Of a stretch of 64,000 bases of DNA, positions 35,746 through 44,058 are shown piece by piece. Each line of letters begins with the position of its first letter. Position 1 is the first letter of the stretch. The stretch comes from SB21 sp964415295 (GTDB taxonomy: Bacteria > CLD3 > SB21): contig CAYPYN010000004.1 of the NCBI GenBank assembly GCA_964415295.1, forward strand, positions 124,001 through 188,000, read 5' to 3'. The position numbers and the translations under genes are program-made. Below the pieces are notes generated by a model. That model was given only the letters and a program-made list of their open reading frames with translations. It searched no databases and was not told the origin of the DNA.

Positions 35746-36168
35746 CTACAAGACCCGGAATATGATTGACTGCTCCACTACGCAATCGCCGTTGCTCAGA
35801 GGGATTTTGGGAAACTGCATCTGAAGAAGAATGCCCTTCATACACTCCAGGAAACCGGCGTTCTTGGCCGTGTTATGAACTACCGAAATGCTGTCGACAT
35901 TTCCCGCTGGTTTCACAATAAAACGGAAACGAACCTTGAATTCCTTAAGGTCCTTTGAAGTGATATTCCGCCCGTAGCAGTTGGCAAAATACTGCGTTTT
36001 AAGATTAACGCGTTCAGCCACTTCGCTTTCTTCCCGGCCCTTACCATAAACGGCCGGCGCAGTCGGAAAAATACTTAGACTTCCGGTTTTACTTTCCTGG
36101 GCATTCGATTTTTGGGGGACTATCCAGAAAACACTAATAACAAGTACTGAAAACAATATCTTATCCAT
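35746..36168 (-). CDS. Secreted protein with a TonB/AgmX-type C-terminal domain
   Basis: Short exported protein of 140 residues. Signal peptide MDKILFSVLVISVFWIVPQ ends near SNAQE. The rest matches the AgmX/PglI-type or TonB-like C-terminal fold: LKEFKVRFRFIVKPAGNVDSIS (landmark), then a helix with ECMKGILLQMQFPKIP. Such domains bind partners in the periplasm; no membrane anchor remains after signal cleavage. The ATG at 36168 is taken over an upstream TTG because GAAAGGA precedes it. It overlaps nothing, and follows amrA by 8 bases. Confidence 0.78.
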   Translation of the reverse strand: MDKILFSVLVISVFWIVPQKSNAQESKTGSLSIFPTAPAVYGKGREESEVAERVNLKTQYFANCYGRNITSKDLKEFKVRFRFIVKPAGNVDSISVVHNTAKNAGFLECMKGILLQMQFPKIPLSNGDCVVEQSIIFRVL

Positions 36169-36176
36169 GAATCCTT

Positions 36177-36743
36177 TCAACGATTGATTTCATCTTCATT
36201 AAATACTAATGCCGTAAATGCGTAAATCACACTTTCAGGCCGCTCCCATGCGTTCTTGGGCAGTCCCGCCTTTACACAGGTTTGTTCGAGAAATGTCTCG
36301 CGATCCCATCCGTATTCAGTGGCCACTTGAGGTAAAAGCAGGCCATGGTGGTAACCGCTTTCGATCATGAGTCCGTGTTCACCCGGAACAATACGCCCCG
36401 GATCATCAACCTTACTCATGGGCGACAATACGCTGATCTCGAGTTCAATGTGTTCCAATTCCGTTTTTGTCAGCGGTGAAAATCTGGAATCGTGCATCGC
36501 TGCTGAAATCGCGGCTTTGCTCACGGTATCAAACAAGGGCTCGTTACTTTGTATGTAGCCCACGCAGCCTCGAAGCCGGTGATCGATCTCGATAGTGACA
36601 AAAGCTCCGGCTTTGGACATAAGTGCCGGCGTTATGGTGTACGTTTCCTCAAAATCGGGAATCGGCCGGTGCGACACAGAGGCTTCGATCGTCCGCCGCG
36701 CGATTTCCAGCAGAATCTGTTTCTCCTTCAACGATAAGGTCAT
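36177..36743 (-). CDS. amrA: AMMECR1 domain protein (AmrA)
   Basis: AMMECR1-fold protein of 188 residues: GAFVTIEIDHRLRGCVGYIQ carries the invariant LRGCVG motif, followed by AISAAMHDSRFSPLT and ELEISVLSPM. In the AmmeMemoRadiSam set it acts with a MEMO1-like protein and a radical SAM enzyme, but neither is in the window, so the role here is unknown. It overlaps no neighbour and lies between aroE and the AgmX-like gene. Confidence 0.93.
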   Translation of the reverse strand: MTLSLKEKQILLEIARRTIEASVSHRPIPDFEETYTITPALMSKAGAFVTIEIDHRLRGCVGYIQSNEPLFDTVSKAAISAAMHDSRFSPLTKTELEHIELEISVLSPMSKVDDPGRIVPGEHGLMIESGYHHGLLLPQVATEYGWDRETFLEQTCVKAGLPKNAWERPESVIYAFTALVFNEDEINR

Positions 36744-36779
36744 AACGTCACCGCTACTGATGAAATATAACTCCGACGG

Positions 36780-37631
36780 CTAATGATTCGCAACTTTTTT
36801 GGACAAGTTTTTTCGTACTTCTTCCATGGGCATATCCAGACCTGTCCATAGCTTGAATGCCGCGGCGGCTTGCCCCAAGAGCATTTCAAGACCATTGATC
36901 GCCATAGCACCGCGGGCTTTAGCATCGGCAAGAAACCGGGTTTCGGCAGGATTATATATCAAGTCGTAAGCGATCATACCGGGCTTGAAATAACTGGAAG
37001 AAATTGGACTTTCGCCGGAACGTAATCCGACCGGGGTCGCGTTGACGACCAGTCTGATTTTTTCCGAAGTATCAATGTCCGGCGTTAGTACGATGCGGGT
37101 CCTGGATCCAAGAAATTCAAAATCATTGATGATCTTGACGGCTCGTTCATGCGTTCGGCAGTACACAAAAACCGTATCCGGCAAATAGTCCGTTAACAAA
37201 GCATATATGACAGCTCTCGCGCTGCCCCCGGCACCTAAGATCTGCACACTGTGTCCTTCGATATTTTTTCTGTATGGCTCGAGAGTACTGGAAAATCCGG
37301 TCGTATCCGTATTGTAACCGGTCCAGCGTCCGTCCCTCACCGCTACGGTATTGACCGCCCCGATCGTTTTTGCTTCAGCGGACAGTTCGTCAATATACGG
37401 GATCACACTCTCTTTGAACGGCACGGTGATATTGAATCCGTGAATACTTTGGGAGCGCCATGCATTGAGAGTTTTTCTCAGATCTTTCGTTTCTATGGCC
37501 TGATAAACGGCATCAATTCCAAGGGATTTGAAAGCCGTATTGTGAATGAGGGGCGATAATGAATGATATACGGGATAACCCAATAGTGCAAATTTTTGTG
37601 TGAACCTGTGAATTTCAGCAGAGAAAGACAT
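36780..37631 (-). CDS. aroE: Shikimate dehydrogenase
   Basis: NADPH-dependent reduction of 3-dehydroshikimate in the aromatic amino acid pathway. Substrate-binding signature HSLSPLIHN near residue 24; the catalytic Lys and Asp lie in NITVPFKESV and NTDTTGF; GAGGSARAV is the nucleotide loop; and GLEMLLGQAAAAFKLWTG is the conserved C-terminal helix. 283 residues. Upstream of amrA in the same run. Confidence 0.96.
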   Translation of the reverse strand: MSFSAEIHRFTQKFALLGYPVYHSLSPLIHNTAFKSLGIDAVYQAIETKDLRKTLNAWRSQSIHGFNITVPFKESVIPYIDELSAEAKTIGAVNTVAVRDGRWTGYNTDTTGFSSTLEPYRKNIEGHSVQILGAGGSARAVIYALLTDYLPDTVFVYCRTHERAVKIINDFEFLGSRTRIVLTPDIDTSEKIRLVVNATPVGLRSGESPISSSYFKPGMIAYDLIYNPAETRFLADAKARGAMAINGLEMLLGQAAAAFKLWTGLDMPMEEVRKNLSKKVANH

Positions 37632-37654
37632 TCCGTTTGGAGGACTCAGCGGTT

Positions 37655-38443
37655 TTATGGTAGAAAAGTTTCGGTCTTGGTAAAGAGATCATCGTTCAGA
37701 GTATCGTAGATCTTTATGTTTTCCGTCCGGATCGAGCGGCTTCCGTCTGCAGCGTTTTTCAAGACCGAAAATTTCAGGTTTCCGTAATTTCCCCAATTCT
37801 TCCATTCGTAAGTTCCTTGTTCCCCGTCCTGCAGAAGAAATTTCCATCTTTCCATCAAAAACGTTTCGGAATTAATATAAGCCCAATATTGATCTTTTGG
37901 CGTGAGACCTACCTTATCAAAGTCCAGGTGAATTATTTCAAAGGATTTCCCTGTGAGTGAGTCCATTTGCGGCCCTTCATACCGCAGGCGAACTCCGGGA
38001 TCCTTCATTTTCCAGGGCATAAGCAGCCAATACGTGTCATTGATAAACCGATTGTATCCGTACTGGAGTTTTTCTTCCGCTTCTTTGGATTCCATTAATC
38101 GGCCGCCGATATAGGCTTTTCCTGTTTTCCTGTTGACATCTTCAAAAAGCACGCAGTACGAACTTCCATCGCGCATCTTGCCCTGCACACGGTAACGTCC
38201 TGCAAATTTATCCCAAAGATGCGCATGGCGGCTGATCTCCTTGCCATCTTTTTCCACAACAAAATCAAAACGCAGGTACCGGACTCCGTTCCAAACCTCA
38301 AGACCGCCCATGGCCTGCATCGTCTGATTCGCAAATTCCAGCGCTTTGGGATCGGACTTGGCTGACAGGTGTTCGCTCTCAGGCCCTGCTTTCTTGCCGC
38401 AGGCTATGAGAAAAAACAGAATTAAAGGGAAGAGAGATCTCAT
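37655..38443 (-). CDS. Lipoprotein of unknown function, LolA-like beta fold possible
   Basis: A lipoprotein signal MRSLFPLILFFLIAC with Cys15 starts a 262-residue protein. The mature part begins with a helix ALEFANQTMQAMGGLEVWN, then many antiparallel strands (YLRFDFVVEKDGKEISRHAHLWD landmark, AYIGGRLM, YWAYINSETFLMERWKF). This resembles outer membrane lipoprotein-sorting type folds that hold lipids, but I cannot name the family. It overlaps nothing and is followed by aroE 23 bases on; the glycine-zipper lipoprotein precedes it by 3 bases. Confidence 0.8.
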   Translation of the reverse strand: MRSLFPLILFFLIACGKKAGPESEHLSAKSDPKALEFANQTMQAMGGLEVWNGVRYLRFDFVVEKDGKEISRHAHLWDKFAGRYRVQGKMRDGSSYCVLFEDVNRKTGKAYIGGRLMESKEAEEKLQYGYNRFINDTYWLLMPWKMKDPGVRLRYEGPQMDSLTGKSFEIIHLDFDKVGLTPKDQYWAYINSETFLMERWKFLLQDGEQGTYEWKNWGNYGNLKFSVLKNAADGSRSIRTENIKIYDTLNDDLFTKTETFLP

Positions 38444-38446
38444 CAG

Positions 38447-39187
38447 TTAATTCTGTGTTTTTAATTTGGCCTTTTGCGTCATCAGATAATTCTCGTCCAC
38501 GAGTTGCCAGCGAACGCTGTATGAGCCGAGAAATGACACGTCGTATAACAGATAATATTTTCCGCCCGGAGTTTTGAATATCTGAACCTGCAGAATCTTG
38601 TCGTCCGGATCGGTTTGAAGGTTTTCAAATATCGAATAACCTCTGAGTTCCGCCGGAGTGATCTCCGTACCCAGATCGGGATCCAGCACGTAAGGGCTCA
38701 ACGGACTGGAAAAGGAATATTCTTCGTATTTGGTAAAACCGGCTCCGGTGAATGCACCGCCAACGATACCGCCGAGTATCAGAGCCATTGAAACGGGATG
38801 GGCCGCCGCGCTGGGTCCGCTTTCATTGGTGATAGCAGCGCCGGCTGCATAACCGGCTCCGATTCCTACTACCCCACCGATGACGCCTCCCCAGATGATC
38901 TTTTTCTTCTTATTTGCATCGCCGGAAAATACGATCTTGGATACCAGTTCAATCGGCAATTCGCTCTTGAATCCGTTTTGTTCTACGACAAGATTATCGC
39001 CGTTCACACCTTTGATTTTCGCATCAAAATCGATATTGGCGACGTAGAGCGTGGCATCACCGCGAACCCTGTCCTTCTGAGCGGGCCAATCGTTTTGCGT
39101 ATACATCTGCCGGCTCGAGCCGCAGCCGGCAAAAACGACCGATGCTATTATCAAAATTGTTTGAAACAAAAAGTTCTTTCCAGTCAT
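38447..39187 (-). CDS. Lipoprotein with a glycine-zipper hydrophobic segment
   Basis: Lipobox VFAG-Cys22 after a 20-residue signal. Residues ~35-85 form a small beta domain; ~97-150 hold two Gly/Ala-rich hydrophobic segments (IWGGVIGGVVGIGAGYAAG and ALILGGIVGGAFTGAG), as found in glycine-zipper envelope proteins such as Omp_A-associated lipoproteins; the rest is another beta-rich part ending in a basic tail. Role unknown. It starts the run to aroE; the 121-base gap to trxB holds no supported gene. Confidence 0.8.
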   Translation of the reverse strand: MTGKNFLFQTILIIASVVFAGCGSSRQMYTQNDWPAQKDRVRGDATLYVANIDFDAKIKGVNGDNLVVEQNGFKSELPIELVSKIVFSGDANKKKKIIWGGVIGGVVGIGAGYAAGAAITNESGPSAAAHPVSMALILGGIVGGAFTGAGFTKYEEYSFSSPLSPYVLDPDLGTEITPAELRGYSIFENLQTDPDDKILQVQIFKTPGGKYYLLYDVSFLGSYSVRWQLVDENYLMTQKAKLKTQN

Positions 39188-39308
39188 GATTGATTCTCCG
39201 AATAAGTTATCATAATGATTCTACATCTATTATAAAAAATCTTCATACCGGCGACGCGAAGAACGCAGAATGTAAATTTCTTCCCTGTTCCGGATGGATG
39301 TTCTGATC

Positions 39309-40241
39309 TCAATGCGCCAAAAAGCGTTCCGCATCAATAGCGGCGGCGCATCCGCTGCCCGCGGCTGTGACTGCCTGGCGGTAGTAACTGTCCTGCACAT
39401 CGCCGCAGGCAAAGACGCCCGGGATATTTGTCTTGGTGGATTTTCCTTCCGTAAGCAGGTATCCGTTTTCGTCCATTTTCAGGATACCTTTGAATAGTTC
39501 CGTATTCGGCTTGTGGCCTATGGCCAGAAAGAAACCCTGCGTTGGAACTTCAGTAACAGCGCCGGTCTTTACGTTCTTTACTTTCAACGCTTTGATCTGA
39601 GAATCTTGTGTCCCAACGATATCCACCACTTCCGAATCGAGCAGGAATTTGATCTTCTGATTCTGTTTGGCGCGCTCAACCATGATCTTCGAGGCGCGGA
39701 ATTCCTGACGCCTGTGGATCAATGTGACCGAGTTCGCAAATCGCGTCAGATAGGTTGCTTCTTCCATGGCGGTATCACCACCCCCTACTACGTGGATATC
39801 TTTTCCCTTAAAGAAAAATCCGTCGCAGGTAGCGCATGCCGATACGCCGTAACCCATCAGTTCCTTCTCTTTAGGCAAACCGAGCATCTTTGCCGATGCG
39901 CCTGTAGAGATGATCACAACTTCGGCATGATGTTCTCCGCCGCTGTCATCCACAACTTTGAACGGCCGCTGGGAAAAATCCACTTTCTCGATGGACTTGA
40001 ATTCGCATGCCGCGCCGAATTTCTTGGCCTGCTCTCTGAAAAGCTCCATCATTTCCGGTCCGAGAATTCCTTTTGGAAAACCGGGATAGTTTTCAACTTC
40101 CGTCGTAATAGTCAATTGACCGCCCGGCTGATTACCCTCAAAAACAAGCGGGGATAAATTAGCTCTCGACGCGTAAATCGCGGCGGTCAGTCCCGCCGGT
40201 CCGGAACCGATGATGATAACCTTGTGAACTATCTTACTCAA
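39309..40241 (-). CDS. trxB: Thioredoxin reductase
   Basis: NADPH/FAD enzyme that keeps thioredoxin reduced. GSGPAGLTAAIYASRA at the N-terminus binds FAD; the redox pair is in VSACATCDGFF; GGGDTAMEEATYL binds NADPH; FACGDVQDSYYRQAVTAAGSG is the second FAD motif (landmark by FACGDVQD). 310 residues is standard. No thioredoxin gene is adjacent. Confidence 0.96.
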   Translation of the reverse strand: MSKIVHKVIIIGSGPAGLTAAIYASRANLSPLVFEGNQPGGQLTITTEVENYPGFPKGILGPEMMELFREQAKKFGAACEFKSIEKVDFSQRPFKVVDDSGGEHHAEVVIISTGASAKMLGLPKEKELMGYGVSACATCDGFFFKGKDIHVVGGGDTAMEEATYLTRFANSVTLIHRRQEFRASKIMVERAKQNQKIKFLLDSEVVDIVGTQDSQIKALKVKNVKTGAVTEVPTQGFFLAIGHKPNTELFKGILKMDENGYLLTEGKSTKTNIPGVFACGDVQDSYYRQAVTAAGSGCAAAIDAERFLAH

Positions 40242-40258
40242 GAATTATACTCCGTTTC

Positions 40259-40732
40259 TTACAAATTGGTTAAACTTAATTTCCGCAGCCGGTTAAATAA
40301 GAACCACTGCAGCGGTAGTTGGAGGATCAATTGTATACAGCCCCCGATCGTTATATATGGCAGGACCTGAGTCGCATCGATCCAACGAACGGATAACAAA
40401 ACAATGGTAAAAAATATTCCGCTCAAAAAAAAGAAAAAAGGCGCCCGGCTCGCATAAGCTTTTGCAGAAAAGGGTTTATCGAACTTCTCGGACATAAGGG
40501 AAAACCACAAACGATCGGCGATCCATCCTGAAAAGGTCAGCGACAGACACGACGCCAGTATCTTCAGCCAGATGAATAAATCCATGTTGTCTGTCATAAT
40601 AACAAATGCGAACCAGATGCATAAGGCGCTGACATTGGCGTAGGTGAAATTCCTGACGCTTCCGTTCCAGACCGTTTCCGAGTCGGAACGGAGCAGGTAA
40701 TTTTTCATGGCTTGATGTTCTTCAGGGGTCAT
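40259..40732 (-). CDS. Four-helix membrane protein of unknown function
   Basis: 157 residues with four hydrophobic segments, roughly 26-46, 50-75, 95-115 and 122-145, and charged ends. No known family seen. It lies 17 bases ahead of trxB on the same strand and shares its promoter at 40758-40786, so a link to redox control is possible but unproven. Start ATG at 40732; the family extent of the N-terminus is uncertain. Confidence 0.75.
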   Translation of the reverse strand: MTPEEHQAMKNYLLRSDSETVWNGSVRNFTYANVSALCIWFAFVIMTDNMDLFIWLKILASCLSLTFSGWIADRLWFSLMSEKFDKPFSAKAYASRAPFFFFLSGIFFTIVLLSVRWIDATQVLPYITIGGCIQLILQLPLQWFLFNRLRKLSLTNL

Positions 40733-40757
40733 AACTCATGTCTTTTGATTCGGGGTG

Positions 40758-40786
40758 AAAGTAAACAAATTTTGAGGCGAATGCAA
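40758..40786 (-). promoter_or_regulatory. Promoter for the membrane protein-trxB pair
   Basis: Minus strand TTGCAT (40781-40786), 17 bases, TACTTT (40758-40763), about 26 bases before the ATG at 40732. Confidence 0.5.
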
Positions 40787-40887
40787 ATGCGGTGTTCGCT
40801 TGGAAAAACCATGTCGCTCCCAAAGTTCAATGGTTAGGGAGATTCTTGTTTTGCGGCGAAACACGCTATGTCAAGATTTGCGCCACA

Positions 40888-40920
40888 ACAAAAAAGCCCC
40901 GCTCTCAGGCGGGGCTTTTT
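40888..40920 (-). terminator. Strong terminator after the TonB receptor gene
   Basis: GCCCCGC pairs with GCGGGGC around a 6-base loop, flanked by A and T runs on both sides, so it can work in both directions. On the minus strand it ends the TonB receptor transcript. Confidence 0.9.
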
Positions 40921-40942
40921 ATTGAGGATGATTCCTGATTCA

Positions 40943-43123
40943 TCAATTCCATCCGAGCGTCACTGAAGCAAAGAAGTTTCTAGGCAATCCGGGTTCCAGA
41001 TACATCGGCAAACCCGATCCTCCTTCTTTAATCGGATTAATAAAAGCCGAAGAAGCGTATTTACGATCAAGGAGATTGTTTATCCCGGCCATGGCTTTGA
41101 GTGTAAATCCACGCCCAAGCTTGATGGGTTCAGCCAAGCCTGCAGACAAATTGAAAACCTTGTAGGACGGAACTTTCATCGTATTGGCATCATCGGCAAA
41201 ATATTCTCCGAGTCCCTGAACGGCTATCTCCACATAGACCTTTTTCAATCGCTCCGCCGTGTAGCGGAGGCTGGCCCCGTAATAGAAATCCGGAAGACCT
41301 GCGACTTTATTGTCTTTGTAGTTACCTCCCGGGTATGCGGCGTTAACCGAATCCACTTTGTAGGTGACGTACTTATTACTGGAATAGGTCAAATTGACTC
41401 TGGTATTTAAACCATAGATCCAGTCTGCATTGCTTGTAAACTCGACGCCTCGCCGCACCGTTTCTCCTGCGGTGAAATAGAAAATACCGTCCCTGTAAGG
41501 AACCAGGTCGTTTTTGATGCGTATCCAATACGCCGCAAGATCATAATAGAGAAAACGCAGAATGCGTTCTTCGGAATACGCCGCGGTATGTTTGGTTCCC
41601 ATCTCCAGGGTTGTGGATCTGATCGGATCCAGCAACGGATTGATCAGATAATTCGCGTCGTCGCCGTTCGCATTGGAGGGATCGGTTTCATTGCCGGCAG
41701 GAACTTCAATACCTCCGCCCAAGTTGGCATAAACCGTTTGATTCTCCGTTAGCGAATAAGAAACACCGGCTTTGGGCGTCCACGAAGAAAAAGTCTTGCT
41801 CTGAAGACCCAGTTTGGTATTCACCGTATCGGGTGAGCTCCGCGCGTAATTTTCACCGTAATACGTCACCTCATCCAGGCGAATTCCGATAACGACGGAC
41901 AGCCGGGATGCAATCCGCGTCTCGTTTTGCAGGAAATAGCCCAGATTTCTTGCGCCTTCCCGTTTGTTGTTCGATAATGAGGGGCCGCGCAAACCGGTCG
42001 AGTCCTGTCTGAGGAGGCTATAAAACAAGATCGCGCCGTCCTGATAAGCGCCGTCGAAACCCGCCAAGGTTGTGTTCTTCATGTCCTCTGAAAAGTTCCA
42101 GTTCAGCCGGTACATCAGGTTCCCGCCGAAGTGGTGTCGCGTAAAATCCCGGAAAGTGTTACGTTCCGACCGTTGCAGGTACTTCGGGTTTACGAACAGC
42201 ATGGCGGATAGGCCATTATTCTCAGTAATAGCATGTTCAATGGTCAGGCCTGCCAACCCGACGCGGTTATTCCGATGTTCCTTCCGGATCGCATAAGTCG
42301 CGTTTGCATCCCTCGCGGCCGTGTCAAAATGCGCCTTGGTCAAAGCACCGGGAATTTCAAAATAGCTCCGCGTATACGCCGAATAGAAATTCAATGTCGT
42401 CCGATCGCTGATGACCGATGAAATACCAAAGGTAATAAGCGACCGCTCGCTGGAGGAATTGTATCTCCAACCATCGAACGAGGTGGAAGTGAAAGACCCG
42501 TAGAATTTTGTCCCATCAACGCTGGTTCCGAGCATGACCGACGATTCTTTCAAACCAAAACTTCCCATCTTCTGGGATGCCCTTGCGTAATTGCCTTCGA
42601 AGTCGGGTACGGTGCTTATACTTACGATTCCCCCGCCCGCATTGCCCCACACGGCCGATGCGTTAGAACGAACGACCTCCATTTTTTGTATGAGATTAGG
42701 ATCGACCAGATCAAACGATGTGCGGCCGTCGGGTTCTGTTTGAGGAATGCCGTTGAGCAACACCCTCACGCCGCGCGTCGTGCCTGCGTTGGATCGGTCG
42801 CCCGCGCCACGAGTACCAAAGCCGCGTATGGACAAACGAATATCCTGATTGCCGGACCGGCTCTGGGCGAGTACGCCAGGAACAAACGCCAGAGCATCGT
42901 TCAAACCGTAACCGCGCCCCTTTTCTATCTCATCGCGCCGGATAATATTAACCGCCAGCGGCACTTCCATGGCCGACTCCGTCATGCGGGTCGCTGTCAC
43001 GGTCATACCTTCCAGCTGATATGTCTTGTAAAGTGAATCCGCCTTTTCATCCGGCTTCTTCTGCGCCCACAGATCTCCGTAGGCACACAAAGCCAGCATG
43101 AAAAGGAAAGTAAATTTATTCAT
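40943..43123 (-). CDS. TonB-dependent outer membrane receptor, FecA-like
   Basis: Imports a metal chelate or other scarce ligand through the outer membrane using TonB energy. Signal peptide 1-20 (ending DLWAQ), an N-terminal YQLEGMTVTATRM region that serves as TonB box and plug start, the plug motif QDIRLSIRGFGTRG, and a 22-strand barrel ending FASVTLGWN. Plug length and the motif RGVRVLLNGIPQTEPDG resemble iron(III)-dicitrate type receptors, so iron is a fair guess. The last residue is Asn rather than the usual Phe/Trp. The small gene at 43175 precedes it by 51 bases. Confidence 0.88.
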   Translation of the reverse strand: MNKFTFLFMLALCAYGDLWAQKKPDEKADSLYKTYQLEGMTVTATRMTESAMEVPLAVNIIRRDEIEKGRGYGLNDALAFVPGVLAQSRSGNQDIRLSIRGFGTRGAGDRSNAGTTRGVRVLLNGIPQTEPDGRTSFDLVDPNLIQKMEVVRSNASAVWGNAGGGIVSISTVPDFEGNYARASQKMGSFGLKESSVMLGTSVDGTKFYGSFTSTSFDGWRYNSSSERSLITFGISSVISDRTTLNFYSAYTRSYFEIPGALTKAHFDTAARDANATYAIRKEHRNNRVGLAGLTIEHAITENNGLSAMLFVNPKYLQRSERNTFRDFTRHHFGGNLMYRLNWNFSEDMKNTTLAGFDGAYQDGAILFYSLLRQDSTGLRGPSLSNNKREGARNLGYFLQNETRIASRLSVVIGIRLDEVTYYGENYARSSPDTVNTKLGLQSKTFSSWTPKAGVSYSLTENQTVYANLGGGIEVPAGNETDPSNANGDDANYLINPLLDPIRSTTLEMGTKHTAAYSEERILRFLYYDLAAYWIRIKNDLVPYRDGIFYFTAGETVRRGVEFTSNADWIYGLNTRVNLTYSSNKYVTYKVDSVNAAYPGGNYKDNKVAGLPDFYYGASLRYTAERLKKVYVEIAVQGLGEYFADDANTMKVPSYKVFNLSAGLAEPIKLGRGFTLKAMAGINNLLDRKYASSAFINPIKEGGSGLPMYLEPGLPRNFFASVTLGWN

Positions 43124-43174
43124 ATTTACTCCCTATCATTCAGGTTACCATTTATGAGAATTCAGTTGTGCGAG

Positions 43175-43552
43175 TCAGGCCAAAAAATCCGGAGGATGGA
43201 AGTGATCGGTGAGAAAACTTTGTAATAAAGAATGAGGCGCCAACGTTTGAATTTCCACCCCTAAGTCGGGCGCCTGATGCATCTGGGGCCGGGATGCAAA
43301 GTAGACGACTTTGAATTTGAGTTTCAGCTTGCTCTTCTGATCGTGATCCCTTTTGGATTCCTCCTGGTAAACCATGTCTGCCCGGCCGTCTTCAGGATTC
43401 ACGCGGCTGACAAACGTATCTTCGTCCTGATCGGCCGCATCCCAATAGATCGTAACCTGCAACGGCCTGAAAACAAAACTGAAGAAGGCATACGGATGCG
43501 TAATGGCCATCACCAACGCACAGACGGTTATTTTAAAAAGGAGCTTGAACAT
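43175..43552 (-). CDS. Small exported or membrane-anchored protein next to the TonB receptor
   Basis: 125 residues, function unknown. The first 25 residues are a hydrophobic segment (LLFKITVCALVMAITHPY); the middle is charged (EESKRDHDQKSKLKLKFKV); the end has His/Pro-rich sequence FLTDHFHPPDFLA, which could bind a metal. It is cotranscribed with the TonB receptor (51 bases upstream of it), which suggests a shared uptake role. No Shine-Dalgarno is visible before the ATG, so the start is uncertain. Confidence 0.6.
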   Translation of the reverse strand: MFKLLFKITVCALVMAITHPYAFFSFVFRPLQVTIYWDAADQDEDTFVSRVNPEDGRADMVYQEESKRDHDQKSKLKLKFKVVYFASRPQMHQAPDLGVEIQTLAPHSLLQSFLTDHFHPPDFLA

Positions 43553-43669
43553 GCTGGGAATTGTTAATCTTCAGACACTGCTCGGAATATTCTAACCACA
43601 AATCCGTTCATTGTCAAAGACTTTGTCAGAAGTGATCTTTATGCTTCGTCAAAAAAATCAAAAAAAATA

Positions 43670-43698
43670 TTGTGTTTTTAGGTATTCCTTTGTATAAT
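43670..43698 (+). promoter_or_regulatory. Promoter for rpmE
   Basis: TTGTGT (43670-43675), 17 bases, perfect -10 TATAAT (43693-43698), about 60 bases before the rpmE ATG. The rest of the 43553-43757 gap holds only A/T-rich sequence. Confidence 0.7.
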
Positions 43699-43757
43699 GC
43701 GCCGCTAAAGTGATGTAAATAATTCCTTTAAAAATATATCTACTAAGGACACCAGCA

Positions 43758-43979
43758 ATGAAAGAGACTATTCACCCCGCTTATCCGATCTCGCACGTGA
43801 CGTGCTCTTGCGGAAATTCGTTCACTACACGTTCGACCGTCGGCGACATCAAGGTGGAAATTTGTTCCAGCTGCCACCCGTTTTATACTGGTACGCAGAA
43901 ACTGATCGATACCGCAGGCCGCGTCGATAAGTACAACAAAAAATTCGCCAAATACAAAGAAGCCAAAGAAAAAGCTTAG
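43758..43979 (+). CDS. rpmE: Ribosomal protein L31, zinc-binding type
   Basis: Large-subunit protein at the 50S-30S bridge. 73 residues with the four zinc-ligand cysteines at 16, 18, 36 and 39 (TCSCGNSF and ICSSCHPFYTG), so it is the zinc-replete C+ form rather than the Zur-controlled C- form. AAGGA stands ahead of the ATG. A strong hairpin with T run follows 13 bases after the stop. Confidence 0.97.
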   Translation: MKETIHPAYPISHVTCSCGNSFTTRSTVGDIKVEICSSCHPFYTGTQKLIDTAGRVDKYNKKFAKYKEAKEKA

Positions 43980-43991
43980 CTTAATCTTTCT

Positions 43992-44038
43992 AAAAAAGGA
44001 ATATGCGCGTTCACTAGTGACGGTGTATTCCTTTTTTT
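43992..44038 (+). terminator. Terminator after rpmE
   Basis: AAAAAAGGAATA pairs with TATTCCTTTTTT over 12 bases; the inner 22 bases can fold further (CAC/GTG). The U-rich end stops 20 bases before the next ATG. Confidence 0.85.
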
Positions 44039-44058
44039 ACGTCCAAACCGAACCCCTG

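Noticed and set aside
39230..39412. Minus-strand frame of 60 codons
   Set aside because: It overlaps the end of trxB in another frame and has no Shine-Dalgarno or family pattern.
43551..43595. Plus-strand ATG with a perfect AAAGGAGC Shine-Dalgarno, 14 codons long
   Set aside because: The purine tract is the reverse of the hydrophobic codons of the minus-strand gene; the product would be tiny and has no support.
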